A stretch of DNA of 64,000 nucleotides from an uncultured delta proteobacterium (GCA_903911145.1 CAIWCD010000049.1:1-64000), one strand, 5' to 3'; counted from the stretch's first letter, positions 43,535-52,871 are shown. Numbers and translations are program-made. Notes: generated by a model not told the origin, from the letters alone.

Positions 43535-44383
43535 TTAGTACGCGAAGAAGCCGCGCTTGCTCTTCTTGCCGAGCCAGCCCGCCTCGACGTGCTGCCGCAG
43601 AATCGGCGCGGGACGATACTTGTCCTCGCCGAGCCCCTTGTGCAGCACCTCGGCGATCGACAGGCAGGTATCGAGCCCGATGAAATCGGCGAGCGTGAGC
43701 GGCCCCATCGGCTGGTTGGTCCCCAGCTTCATCGCGGTGTCGATGTCGGCGGCAGAGCCGAGACCTTCCTGAAGCGCGAAGCAGGCCTCGTTGATCATCG
43801 GGATGAGGATGCGATTGACGATGAACCCCGGCATGTCCTTCGAGAGGACGGTCGTCTTGCCGAGCTTCTTCGCGAGCGCGTCGGTCGCGGCGTAGGTCGC
43901 GTCGCTTGTCTGGATCGCACGGATGATCTCGACGAGCTGCATGACCGGCACGGGATTCATGAAGTGCATGCCGATGACCCGCTCGGGAGCAGGCACGCTC
44001 GCGGCGAGCCGCGTGATCGGAATGCTCGAGGTGTTCGACGCGAGGATCGCCTCGGTGCCCATCGCGCGCGCGAGCCCCTCGAAGACCTTGCGCTTGACCG
44101 CCTCGTTCTCGGTGACGGCCTCGACCGCGATCTGCGCGCCGGCCGCATCATCTGTAGATCGCCCGCCCTTGATGCGAGCGATCGTGGCCGCCGCAAGTTC
44201 CGCCGTGAGCTTGCCCTTCGTGACCGCCCTGTCGAGCTGCGCGCGAATGCCCGCGAGCCCTTTCTCGACGAGCGCGCCATCCTGATCGATGAGCACCACC
44301 TCGAGGCCCGCTTGCGCGGCGACCTGCGCGATGCCCGCGCCCATCTGACCTGCGCCCACGACCGCCAGTTTGCGAATGTCCAC
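43535..44383 (-). CDS. 3-hydroxyacyl-CoA (3-hydroxybutyryl-CoA) dehydrogenase (GTG start proposed)
   Basis: RKLAVVGAGQMGAGIAQVAAQAGLEVVLID, ASNTSSIPITRLA, RVIGMHFMNPVPVMQLVEII, KDMPGFIVNRILIPMINEA. Confidence 0.94.
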   Translation of the reverse strand: MDIRKLAVVGAGQMGAGIAQVAAQAGLEVVLIDQDGALVEKGLAGIRAQLDRAVTKGKLTAELAAATIARIKGGRSTDDAAGAQIAVEAVTENEAVKRKVFEGLARAMGTEAILASNTSSIPITRLAASVPAPERVIGMHFMNPVPVMQLVEIIRAIQTSDATYAATDALAKKLGKTTVLSKDMPGFIVNRILIPMINEACFALQEGLGSAADIDTAMKLGTNQPMGPLTLADFIGLDTCLSIAEVLHKGLGEDKYRPAPILRQHVEAGWLGKKSKRGFFAY

Positions 44384-44465
44384 GTGCGCTCCGCGAGAGA
44401 GGGCGCGCAAGATGCGCGGGCGTCTTAGGGCTGTCAAGGCGCGGCGTGCGTTGTTACGGTGCGGC

Positions 44466-45341
44466 ATGACGTCCCGCTCTGACGATCGCTCGATTCGCAC
44501 CAGGCCCAGCGCGAAGAAAACGCCCCAGCGCGCATCGCCGCGCGTGAAAACAACTCCGAAGAAACCGCGAAAGGCGCGGACGGAACTTGCGCTCGCGGAG
44601 GCGGAGCGGCGGCTCACCGTCGAGTTGCGTGCAGAGATCGAGCGACTGCGTGCGCAGGACGAGCGCAAGGACAACTTTCTCGCGAACGTGTCGCACGAGT
44701 TGCGCTCTCCGCTGGTGACGATGCTCGGCTACAACGACCTTCTGCTCACCGAGAAACTCGGGCCGATCAGTGATCGGCAGCGGCAGTGCCTGCAGATCTC
44801 CCGCTCGAGCGGGAAGCGGCTCAAGCAGTTCATCGAGGAGTTGATGGACTTCTCGCGCTTCGAGTTGACGCGCACCCAGATGCGGCCTTCCCGCTTTTCT
44901 CTTCGCGAACTGATTGCGCATGCGGCGGAAGGGCTCACGCCCAGGCTGCTTGAGCGGCGCATCTCCATTCGCCAGCGCATCGGGCGCAACGTCAGCGAGG
45001 CCGTGGGCGATCGCGGGCGGATCCTCCAGGTCCTCGCCAATCTGCTCTCGAACGCGGAGCGCGCTTGCCGCGACGGCGGCCGCATCACACTCTCGGCGGA
45101 AGTTCGCGCCGGCGCTCTCGCGATCTCGGTGCAGGACGACGGAAGCGGCATCGCCCCGGAGCACGTCGAGCGCATCTTCGATCGGCTCTATCAAGTCGGC
45201 GACGCGAAGGGCACCTCGAAGCAGGGCCTCGGGTTGGGGTTGAACATCGTGAAGTCGATCGTCGAGGCGCACGGCGGTGGAGTGACGGTGCAGAGCGTCG
45301 TCGGCAAGGGTTCGACGTTCACCTTCACCCTGCCGCTGTAG
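44466..45341 (+). CDS. Sensor histidine kinase (no obvious sensor domain)
   Basis: LANVSHELRSPLVTMLGYNDLLL, LQVLANLLSNAERACRDGG, QDDGSGIAPEHVERIFDRLY, GLGLGLNIVKSIVEAHGG. Confidence 0.9.
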   Translation: MTSRSDDRSIRTRPSAKKTPQRASPRVKTTPKKPRKARTELALAEAERRLTVELRAEIERLRAQDERKDNFLANVSHELRSPLVTMLGYNDLLLTEKLGPISDRQRQCLQISRSSGKRLKQFIEELMDFSRFELTRTQMRPSRFSLRELIAHAAEGLTPRLLERRISIRQRIGRNVSEAVGDRGRILQVLANLLSNAERACRDGGRITLSAEVRAGALAISVQDDGSGIAPEHVERIFDRLYQVGDAKGTSKQGLGLGLNIVKSIVEAHGGGVTVQSVVGKGSTFTFTLPL

Positions 45342-45359
45342 ATATGTCTCCCCGCGCTG

Positions 45360-45797
45360 CTACTCCGCGCGCTCGGCCGCCACCCGCGCGGGTTTGCTGA
45401 CATCCAGTTCGATCTGCGCCCGCGTGCGTCGGGTTGGACGCGAGCGATAGACCAGGTCTGCCTCCAGCTCGGCCGTGCCAGGCTTGGCCCGCAGCTCATT
45501 CCGGAGAATCTGCGGCGCTCCTGCGTGATCGAAGTTGAGCACCGTGCGCGAAAGCAGATGCCCTTCTCTGGTGACGAGCAGGTCGACCTCGCTCAACTCT
45601 CCTGGCATCGCAGCGGCAAGATCAAGCTCGATGACCAGATCGCGTGGCTTGCGCAACTGCGTCCAGAGCACCAGCCCACCCGCGAGGAGCGCGAGAAAGC
45701 CGAGGCGCAGCAGTCGCTGCCGCGGAGTGTCCTTCTCGTGCGGATGGCGCGCGTCGACTCCGGCCGCCGTCTCCCCGGGTTGCAACTCGACGGTCAC
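45360..45797 (-). CDS. Hypothetical single-pass membrane protein
   Basis: LLRLGFLALLAGGLVLWTQL membrane segment; stop/start overlap (4 nt) with the next upstream gene. Confidence 0.55.
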   Translation of the reverse strand: MTVELQPGETAAGVDARHPHEKDTPRQRLLRLGFLALLAGGLVLWTQLRKPRDLVIELDLAAAMPGELSEVDLLVTREGHLLSRTVLNFDHAGAPQILRNELRAKPGTAELEADLVYRSRPTRRTRAQIELDVSKPARVAAERAE

Positions 45798-46288
45798 GTT
45801 CCGCCTTCTGCGTCGGCGGGAGGATGCGCAGCAACAGGCTCAGCGGCGCCCGGACTCGTCGCCGAGTCGTCGCCCTTTTCCTCTTTCTCGTCCTTCTTGC
45901 GCTTCACCGACACCTTCACGCCGGGCTCGCCCGAAGGCTTGAGTCGCACCGTCGCGTTGACCTCGAGCGTGACCCCGGTCAGCACCTTCCAGACCTCGCG
46001 GCGCAGAGTCTCGCTCTCGAGAAAGCGCCGCACCTCCTGCGTCACCACGCGAGTGACCTCTCCGCGCGTTCGGTCCGCCTGCGAAAGCAGAAACGCCAGC
46101 ACGTCCTTGGGCAGCTTCACCTGTCCGGCGGCGTTTCGAATTCCCTCTTCGGTCATGAAGAGAGCTCCCACCCCGGTGAGCACGGCCTTGCGAATCAGGT
46201 CGGGGAGGATCCCCGCCTTCTCCGGCGCGTCTGCGTCGCTCTCGTCGTCGAGATCGATGTTGCGCTCACCCACGATGCGGTCCGCCAC
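45794..46288 (-). CDS. Hypothetical protein, phasin-like helical region
   Basis: KAVLTGVGALFMTEEGIRNAAGQVKLPKDVLAFLLSQADRTRGEVTRVVTQEVRRFLE. Confidence 0.55.
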   Translation of the reverse strand: MADRIVGERNIDLDDESDADAPEKAGILPDLIRKAVLTGVGALFMTEEGIRNAAGQVKLPKDVLAFLLSQADRTRGEVTRVVTQEVRRFLESETLRREVWKVLTGVTLEVNATVRLKPSGEPGVKVSVKRKKDEKEEKGDDSATSPGAAEPVAAHPPADAEGGT

Positions 46289-46308
46289 GGTGACCTCCAG
46301 TGCCCTGC

Positions 46309-46352
46309 GAAATGATTGCTATGCCAATAATTGGTACACCAAGCAGTTTCAG
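46309..46352. repeat. AT-rich interspersed palindromic element, copy B
   Basis: Minus-strand GAAACTGCTTGGTGTACCAATTATTGGCATAGCAATCATTTCG. Confidence 0.55.
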
Positions 46353-46771
46353 TTGCCACCCAGCGAGAGCGTGAAGTCCAGTTCCGGCGCGTTGCTTTCC
46401 TGCTCCTGGCCATTGCGCACGCGCACGCCGGCCGCGAACGTCGTTCCCGACTGGGCGCTCGACAGCGATAGATCCTCGTCGATCTGCAGCGTCCCTTGCG
46501 TCGCGTTCGCGGCGAGGTTCTGCGTGTTGAATAGATCGGCCAGAGAGACCCCTTCGACGAGATTCCCGTTCAGCAGCAACTCCAGCGCACCTGCACCCAT
46601 CGTCCCGCTCGGGTCGCTGAAGTCGACCGCCAGACGCAGCTTGAAGGGATCTTCCGGATCCTGGCACGGGATCTCGCGGCAGCGCAGATTCGTCAACCGA
46701 GGTCCGCCACCGCACGCGGCGCAGAGAACCAGCAGGGTTGCACTCCTGCGAATCCGCGACCGCGTAGACAT
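46349..46771 (-). CDS. Hypothetical lipoprotein
   Basis: MSTRSRIRRSATLLVLCAACGGG lipobox-like N-terminus. Confidence 0.6.
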   Translation of the reverse strand: MSTRSRIRRSATLLVLCAACGGGPRLTNLRCREIPCQDPEDPFKLRLAVDFSDPSGTMGAGALELLLNGNLVEGVSLADLFNTQNLAANATQGTLQIDEDLSLSSAQSGTTFAAGVRVRNGQEQESNAPELDFTLSLGGN

Positions 46772-46803
46772 CGCATCTCCTTGCCTGGCCTGCGAGAGCG
46801 CTC

Positions 46804-46828
46804 GACCGTTGGTATACCAACGATCTCC
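46804..46828. repeat. AT-rich interspersed palindromic element, copy C (perfect 16-bp palindrome)
   Basis: CGTTGGTATACCAACG (46807-46822) followed by ATCTC. Confidence 0.65.
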
Positions 46829-46831
46829 CGA

Positions 46832-48001
46832 TCAGGCCTTCTTGCCGAGTTGCACCAGCGGCTTCTGGCCGCGCGGCACCGCGAAGAGATTGGCGAGAGA
46901 CACGCGATCGGCCACGTTCTGCGCGATGCGGACGAGCGCCTGCGCCTCTGGCAACTCGGGATGGGATGCGACGACCGGCTTGCCATCATCGCCGCCTTCG
47001 CGCACCGCAAGGTTGATCGGAACGCGCCCGAGAAACGGGACCGCCATCTTGTTCGCGGCGAGCTCCGCGCCGCCCTTCGCGAAGATCTCCGTCTCGACCT
47101 TGCAGTGCGGGCAGACAAACCCGGACATGTTCTCGACCATGCCGAGCACGGGAATCGAGACTTTGTCGAACATCGTCTTCGCCTTGATGGCGTCGGAGAG
47201 GGCCACGTCCTGTGGAGTCGTCACGATCACCGCGCCGCTCGTCGAAACCTGCTGCGCGATGGTCAACTGCACATCTCCCGTGCCCGGAGGCAAATCGAGA
47301 ACCAGGTAGTCGAGATCGCCCCACTCGACGTCGCGCAGCAGTTGCACGAGCGCGCCGTGGAGCATCGGACCGCGCCAGATCATCGCCTGATCGGGATCGA
47401 CGAAGAAACCGATCGAGATCACTTTCACGCCATAGGCAACGAGCGGCAGTACCTTCTTGTCGCCGTTGCTCTGCGGGCGTCCTCCGAAGAGGCCCATCAT
47501 CAAGGGCACGCTGGGGCCGTAGATGTCCGCGTCGAGCAGTCCGACCTTGCAGCCAAGCTGTGCGAGCGCGATGGCGATGTTGCAACTGACCGTGCTCTTG
47601 CCGACGCCGCCCTTGCCGCTGCCGACGAGGATGACGTTCTTCACCGTCGGCACGAGATCGTTGCCCGCGCCCTTCGCGGCCGAGGGACGAACCTCAGCAG
47701 AGAAGGCCACCTCGACGCGCGAGAAGGACATCGGATCCAGCTTGGCGCGGACGGAATCCTCGAGGGCGCGCTTGTGCGGACTCGCGGGCGTCGGCAGGAC
47801 GAGGCGGATGCGCACGCCGTTGCCCTCGAGCGGCTCGACAGCCTGGACCATCTTGAGTTCGCCGAGCGAACGGGTCGAACTGGGATCGCGAATCTCGGAG
47901 AGGGCGCGAAGTACAGCATCAGCAGAGGTGTCGAGAGCGGCCACTTCAGCCTCCGGGGGCAAGGGGGCGCGGAAGATGCTTGCGGGGTGGGGCCCTGTCA
48001 A
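46832..48001 (-). CDS. mrp: Mrp/NBP35 family iron-sulfur cluster carrier ATPase
   Basis: N-terminal MIP18-like region; VGSGKGGVGKSTVSCNIAIALAQLG; ENMSGFVCPHCKVETEIF (CxxC). Confidence 0.93.
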   Translation of the reverse strand: MTGPHPASIFRAPLPPEAEVAALDTSADAVLRALSEIRDPSSTRSLGELKMVQAVEPLEGNGVRIRLVLPTPASPHKRALEDSVRAKLDPMSFSRVEVAFSAEVRPSAAKGAGNDLVPTVKNVILVGSGKGGVGKSTVSCNIAIALAQLGCKVGLLDADIYGPSVPLMMGLFGGRPQSNGDKKVLPLVAYGVKVISIGFFVDPDQAMIWRGPMLHGALVQLLRDVEWGDLDYLVLDLPPGTGDVQLTIAQQVSTSGAVIVTTPQDVALSDAIKAKTMFDKVSIPVLGMVENMSGFVCPHCKVETEIFAKGGAELAANKMAVPFLGRVPINLAVREGGDDGKPVVASHPELPEAQALVRIAQNVADRVSLANLFAVPRGQKPLVQLGKKA

Positions 48002-48921
48002 TAGAGCGAAGCGGGCGCGCGTGTCGGCTGTCCGTCGAGGAGGACGTGGGTCAGTCCCGCCGCGAATGCCGCGTGCACGGCCGTGTCGACTTCAATGCGC
48101 GTTGGCCGGCGGGCGATCAGCGGCAGGCGTCTCGCGTGGTGGAGCGGGCGATATTGCGACATCACATTCACAGTGAGCGCTGGAGAGATCGTCGCGCAGA
48201 GCTGCATCACGTCGGCGGGAGCAGACGCGCTGTTGGGCAGTACGAGGTGCCGGACGATCACTCCGCGCGTCGCGAGTCCAGCGCTGTCGATGTCGAGTGG
48301 GCCCGTCTGCCGCCACATCTCCGCGAGGCTCTCGCGAAGCGCAGCCGTGTAGCGCGGGCTTCCGGAGATCGCTTCGCCGTCCGCGTCGCGGCCGTACTTT
48401 GCGTCGGGCAGATAGATGTCGACGACGCCGTCGAGGAGCGTGAGCGCCTCGCGCGATTCGTATCCGCCGCAGTTCCAGACGACGGGGAGAGCAAATCCTC
48501 TCTCCGCAGCGGCCGCGAGCCCACCGAGCAGCGCCGGCATCACATGCGTCGGCGTGACCAGGTTCAGGTTCGCGGCGCCGCGCTTCTGCAGATCGAGAAA
48601 GAGCGCAGCGAGGTCGTTCTCTCCTGCCGCGACGAGACCTTTGCGCTCGAGGGAGAAGTCGGCCGTCTCACAGCTGCGGCACGCGAGATTGCATCCTCCC
48701 AGCAGGACCAGCCCCGAACCGCGCCGTTCGGCGACGAGCATCGACTCCTCGCCATGATGAATGCCGGCGCCGGCGAGGAAGACGCCGTCGCCCTCGTAGC
48801 AGCGCCCAGCGGGGCCGCGCGTTCGATCGACCCGGCAGCGATGTGCACAGAGATCGCAGTCCGCGTAGTGCGCGCGGGCGTCCGCCGCTCGGCGGCGCAA
48901 CTCAATGGCGGAGAGCCTCAC
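47998..48921 (-). CDS. Radical SAM protein (PflA-like)
   Basis: LGGCNLACRSCETADFS (CxxxCxxC); N-terminal CDLCAHRCRVDRTRGPAGRC. Confidence 0.88.
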   Translation of the reverse strand: MRLSAIELRRRAADARAHYADCDLCAHRCRVDRTRGPAGRCYEGDGVFLAGAGIHHGEESMLVAERRGSGLVLLGGCNLACRSCETADFSLERKGLVAAGENDLAALFLDLQKRGAANLNLVTPTHVMPALLGGLAAAAERGFALPVVWNCGGYESREALTLLDGVVDIYLPDAKYGRDADGEAISGSPRYTAALRESLAEMWRQTGPLDIDSAGLATRGVIVRHLVLPNSASAPADVMQLCATISPALTVNVMSQYRPLHHARRLPLIARRPTRIEVDTAVHAAFAAGLTHVLLDGQPTRAPASLY

Positions 48922-48967
48922 CGAAACATTGTAACTCGATGCGCACCTCTGGCAGGTTCCCCGCCCG

Positions 48968-50242
48968 ATGTTCGCGACCCCGACACCAACGGAGCACCAC
49001 GCAGTTCCCGCTCTGGTGATCTTCCTCGCGACCTACCTGTTCCTCACTGGGCTGCGCCTCCCTCGGATTGGCCTCGACCGCACTGGCGCTGCGTTGGCGG
49101 GCGCCGTCGCGATGGTGGTGTTCGGCGTCGTCGGCACGACCCAGGTGGCGCAGCTTGCGATCAATTGGGAGACGATCTTCCTTCTCCTCGGCATGATGAT
49201 TCTCTCCTCCGCACTCGCTCGCGCTGGCGTGTTTCGCTGGATCAGCTACCGGGCGCTCAAGCGGGCGCAGGGCGCACAGGGCCTGCTCGCGCTGCTCGTT
49301 GCCGTGGCCGGAGGACTGTCGGCCCTCATGGTGAACGACACTGTCTGTCTGATGTGCACGCCGCTGGTCGTTGCGCTAATCGACGATGCAGAGCTGCCGC
49401 CGTGGCCGTTTCTCCTCGGACTCGCCTTCGCATCGAACGCTGGAAGCGTCGCGACGCCGACGGGCAATCCGCAGAACATGGTGATCGCCACGCTCTCGGG
49501 GATTTCGTTCCCGACGTTCACTGCGGCGCTCGCTCTGCCCGCACTCGTTGCGCTTGCGAGCGTCTTTCTCGTCCTCGAATTCGAGTTTCGCGCTGAGTTG
49601 CGCGCGACCCCACTGAGCGTCCATCTCCCGCCGCCGACCGTCGATCTCGTCGCGGCGAGCACGTGCGCCGCAGTGCTTGTCCTGGTGGTCGCCGGATTCT
49701 TCCTCGGGCAGAGCCTCGCCTGGACCGCGATGGCAGGGGCCGCGTTGGTGCTGCTGTTCACTCCCGGCCCGGCGAAGCGCACTCTCGAAGGAGTCGATGG
49801 AACGCTGCTGCTCTTCTTCGCGGCGCTGTTCGTCGTCACGTTCGGCATTGCGCAGGCGGGCATCGCGGAGCGGTTGTTTGATGCTCTCGAGCCGCTCTTC
49901 GGGACAACTCCAGGCAACCAGATCGTACGCTTCGGCGCGTTCGCCATCGCGGGATCGCAACTGGTGAGCAATGTGCCGTTCGTGCTGCTCGCGTCGCGCT
50001 GGATCCCGCAGATGGCCGACCCGCACCTCTCCTGGCTGGCGTTGGCACTGACAACGACGCTGGCCGGGAATCTCACGCCCGTCGCGTCGGTTGCCAATCT
50101 CATCGTGCTCGAATTGGCTGGTCAGAAAGGACAGATCCCCTTCCTGCGTTTTCTCCGCACCGGCATTGTCGCGACCTTTCTTCCTCTCGCGGCAGGGATG
50201 TCGGTGCTCTGGATCGAACGCTCGCTGGGTCTGTTGAAATAG
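48968..50242 (+). CDS. SLC13/ArsB-type anion transporter
   Basis: Multiple TM segments; LMVNDTVCLMCTPLVVAL, ASNAGSVATPTGNPQNMVIA, GSQLVSNVPFVLL. Confidence 0.88.
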   Translation: MFATPTPTEHHAVPALVIFLATYLFLTGLRLPRIGLDRTGAALAGAVAMVVFGVVGTTQVAQLAINWETIFLLLGMMILSSALARAGVFRWISYRALKRAQGAQGLLALLVAVAGGLSALMVNDTVCLMCTPLVVALIDDAELPPWPFLLGLAFASNAGSVATPTGNPQNMVIATLSGISFPTFTAALALPALVALASVFLVLEFEFRAELRATPLSVHLPPPTVDLVAASTCAAVLVLVVAGFFLGQSLAWTAMAGAALVLLFTPGPAKRTLEGVDGTLLLFFAALFVVTFGIAQAGIAERLFDALEPLFGTTPGNQIVRFGAFAIAGSQLVSNVPFVLLASRWIPQMADPHLSWLALALTTTLAGNLTPVASVANLIVLELAGQKGQIPFLRFLRTGIVATFLPLAAGMSVLWIERSLGLLK

Positions 50243-50269
50243 CTGCGCGCCCCCGTCGTAGGAAGACTC

Positions 50270-50920
50270 GTGAATGCTGCTCTCGCCCTTCCCCACCCTT
50301 TGATTGACGCCTCCGAGAAGGCTCTGCCCACGTGTCCCTCAGACGAGGCGGCATGGGCGCGCGCGGCTGCGTCTGGCGACAGGGCCGCGTTCGGTCGACT
50401 CGTCGAGCGCCACAAGAACTCGGTCTACGGACTCTGCTGGCGGCTGCTCTCGTCGCAGGGCGGCTCGGAAGAAGCGCGCGATGCGGCACAGGAAGCGTTC
50501 CTGCGCGCCTACAGCAATCTGGCCGCGTTCGATGCGCGCCAGCCCTTTTCTGCGTGGGTGCTGCGGATCGCGCGCAATCACTGCATCGATCTTCTCCGGC
50601 GTCGGCGTCCGACTCTGGCTCTCGTTCCCGAGACGAGAGGCGAGGAGGACGCGACGCCGGGGGTGTTTTCTGAACCGGCAGATCCGTTCGCGAAGGGCGG
50701 CGAAGATGCCGTGCAGGAGCGCGAGGCGCAGCGCGATCTCGACGCAGCCATCGCGGCGCTGGCTCCGCGCTACCGTGAGGTCGTCGCGCTCTACCATGTG
50801 CAGCACAAGAGCTACGCGGAGATCGCGGCGACGCTCGATGTTCCGCTCGGCACCGTGATGACCTGGCTGCACCGCGCGCGCAAAGAGCTCAAGAGCCGAC
50901 TCACGGAGCATCTCTCGTGA
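50270..50920 (+). CDS. RNA polymerase sigma factor, ECF/sigma-70 family
   Basis: Sigma2 AQEAFLRAYSNLAAFDARQPFSAWVLRIARNHCIDLLRRR; sigma4 APRYREVVALYHVQHKSYAEIAATLDVPLGTVMTWLHRARKEL. Confidence 0.94.
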   Translation: MNAALALPHPLIDASEKALPTCPSDEAAWARAAASGDRAAFGRLVERHKNSVYGLCWRLLSSQGGSEEARDAAQEAFLRAYSNLAAFDARQPFSAWVLRIARNHCIDLLRRRRPTLALVPETRGEEDATPGVFSEPADPFAKGGEDAVQEREAQRDLDAAIAALAPRYREVVALYHVQHKSYAEIAATLDVPLGTVMTWLHRARKELKSRLTEHLS

Positions 50921-51447
50921 CGACGCCGCGGACGCCACTGCACCTCGACGACGAGCAACTGCAGTCGCTCGCAGAGGGATCGTTGCGCGGCCCGGCGGGA
51001 TTGGCTGCGCGCGAGCATTGCGACACGTGCGCCGAGTGTGCTGATTCCCTCGAGACGTATCGAGCTCTCTGCGGCAGGCTCGATGCGCTCACCGACCCGC
51101 CGGCCCCCGCGGAGTTCACGTCGCAGTTGCTCGAGTTGATCTCCGCGCAGGATGAGCAACTCGCGGCGCAGCGGCACATCTACCTCGCGGCAATCCCGGC
51201 CTTGCTGGTGGCGGCTCTCGCTGTGCTCGGCTGGAGTTGGTCAATCGCGCCAGGACAGCGACTCAACGCGCTGGTCCGGGACCTTGCGCTCTGCCGGCAA
51301 CTGCTCGCCGTCGCGCAGCCGGCGTTGGAGACGATGCGCGTGCCGCTGGCCATGGGCGCGCTTCTGGCTTGCGCGGCAGTTGGCGTGCTTCTCGTGCGCA
51401 CGCTGCGCGCGCCGGTGAGGACGCACTCCGCGCTGGTGACGCGATGA
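50917..51447 (+). CDS. Putative zinc-finger anti-sigma factor
   Basis: HCDTCAEC (Hx3Cx2C, ZAS-type) followed by hydrophobic segments; 4-nt overlap with the sigma gene. Confidence 0.8.
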   Translation: MTTPRTPLHLDDEQLQSLAEGSLRGPAGLAAREHCDTCAECADSLETYRALCGRLDALTDPPAPAEFTSQLLELISAQDEQLAAQRHIYLAAIPALLVAALAVLGWSWSIAPGQRLNALVRDLALCRQLLAVAQPALETMRVPLAMGALLACAAVGVLLVRTLRAPVRTHSALVTR

Positions 51448-52871
51448 GCGGCGCAATCGTCGCGGCCGCGTTGCTCTCGCTCGGCTCGGCAAGCACGTCC
51501 CGGATGCATCCGCTCGTCGAGATGCTCGAGCAGATTGCCCAGCCCAGCGCAGAGCACGGCGCCGTCGTCCATCATTGGCTTGGCCGCACGTTCGGAACGC
51601 TCGCCGGGCACTTGTTCGCGCTGGACATCCAGCGAGCTCCCTCGGACGACGCCGCCGTGCCAATGTTGGTTGCCCTTCATGACGAACAGTCCTCCGATGA
51701 TGACGAGGACGATGGTGCACCCGACGACGACGATGCCTCCTCACCTCCTCCGGGCGCTCCTTCTTCTCCGCGTGGGCCCTCCACTCGGCAGGTCGCGATT
51801 ACTCTGCACGGACGAGATCTCGCGACGGTCGAACTGCTCAGCCAGATCGCCCGTGACGCCGGTTGGTCTCTCACGCTCGTCGGGGTCGGCAACGAGAAGA
51901 TCGATCTCGATCTCGAGGCGCAGGATGCCGCGGAAGCGCTGCGGGCCGTGCTGCTCAAGGCGAACAGCCTCGGCGTCCTCCGGGGCGACAAGTTGGCCGT
52001 GATGGCGGCGACGAACGGACACTCGCCCGGGTTGCTCGTCGAACAGCGCGGCGGCACTGCGCGCGAAAAGCTGGACGGACCCAACCGACACGGCAGCGAT
52101 CTCGTCAAGGTGTTCGGCGATCTGGTCGTCCCCGCCGGCACTGTCGTTCAGGGCGATGCAGTCGCGGTGCTCGGCTCTGTCGAGGTCGAACCGGGCGCCG
52201 TGGTCCAGGGTTCAACCGCAGCGATCGGCGGCAGCGTTCTGGTCCGGCGCGGCGCCGTTGTCCTCGGCGACAGCGTCTCTCTCTTCGGCGAAAACTCGGC
52301 AGAGCACGGCGCACAGGTGCTCGGCGATCACGTCCAGGTCGGCCTCGGGCGCGGCTTTTCGCACGCAGCAGAGCATCACCGCAGCCTCGCTTCGCGAATC
52401 GGCCCCTTCGGTCTCTTCCCCTCTCTCGCTCTCTTTGCCCTCGTCTACCTCTTTGGTCTCGCCACGCTCCATCTCTGGCCCGAGCGCGTCCGCTCGGTGG
52501 GAAGCGTGCTCGTCGCTTTTCCTCTGCGCGCATTCGTTGTCGGCACGCTCTGCTGGATGCTCTTTCTCCCGCTGCTCATCCTCCTCGTGGTCACGGTGGT
52601 CGGACTGCTCCTTGTGCCGCTCCTGCCTCTGGCTGTCGCGATCTCGGTGATGCTCGGAACCTGCGGTCTGGCACTTCGCATCGGTGAGGCGTTCCCCACA
52701 GGCGAGCATCAGAAGTTCATCGCGCCGATCTCGCTCGCGCTGGGCCTGGCTGCGGTGATGCTCGCGACGTTCGTTCCGTGGGTCGGAACGCCCCTGTTGC
52801 TCGTGCTGCTCGTCGTCGCGCCTGGCGCTGCAATCGCCTCCCGCTTCGGTCGCGTGCCAGCGAGCGCATAG
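51444..52871 (+). CDS. STN-like + polymer-forming (bactofilin-like) + multi-TM protein
   Basis: STN-like VAITLHGRDLATVELLSQIARDAGWSLTLV...EKIDLDLEAQDAAEALRAVLL; beta-helical GDLVVPAGTVVQGDAVAVLGSVEVEPGAVVQGSTAAIGGSVLVRRGAVVLGDSVSLFG; C-terminal TM segments. Confidence 0.72.
   Translation: MSGAIVAAALLSLGSASTSRMHPLVEMLEQIAQPSAEHGAVVHHWLGRTFGTLAGHLFALDIQRAPSDDAAVPMLVALHDEQSSDDDEDDGAPDDDDASSPPPGAPSSPRGPSTRQVAITLHGRDLATVELLSQIARDAGWSLTLVGVGNEKIDLDLEAQDAAEALRAVLLKANSLGVLRGDKLAVMAATNGHSPGLLVEQRGGTAREKLDGPNRHGSDLVKVFGDLVVPAGTVVQGDAVAVLGSVEVEPGAVVQGSTAAIGGSVLVRRGAVVLGDSVSLFGENSAEHGAQVLGDHVQVGLGRGFSHAAEHHRSLASRIGPFGLFPSLALFALVYLFGLATLHLWPERVRSVGSVLVAFPLRAFVVGTLCWMLFLPLLILLVVTVVGLLLVPLLPLAVAISVMLGTCGLALRIGEAFPTGEHQKFIAPISLALGLAAVMLATFVPWVGTPLLLVLLVVAPGAAIASRFGRVPASA

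Noticed and set aside
45525-47309. 594-aa plus-strand ORF
   Set aside because: Antisense to several short genes and mrp. Its CYANNWYTKQF stretch is simply the translated repeat copy B.
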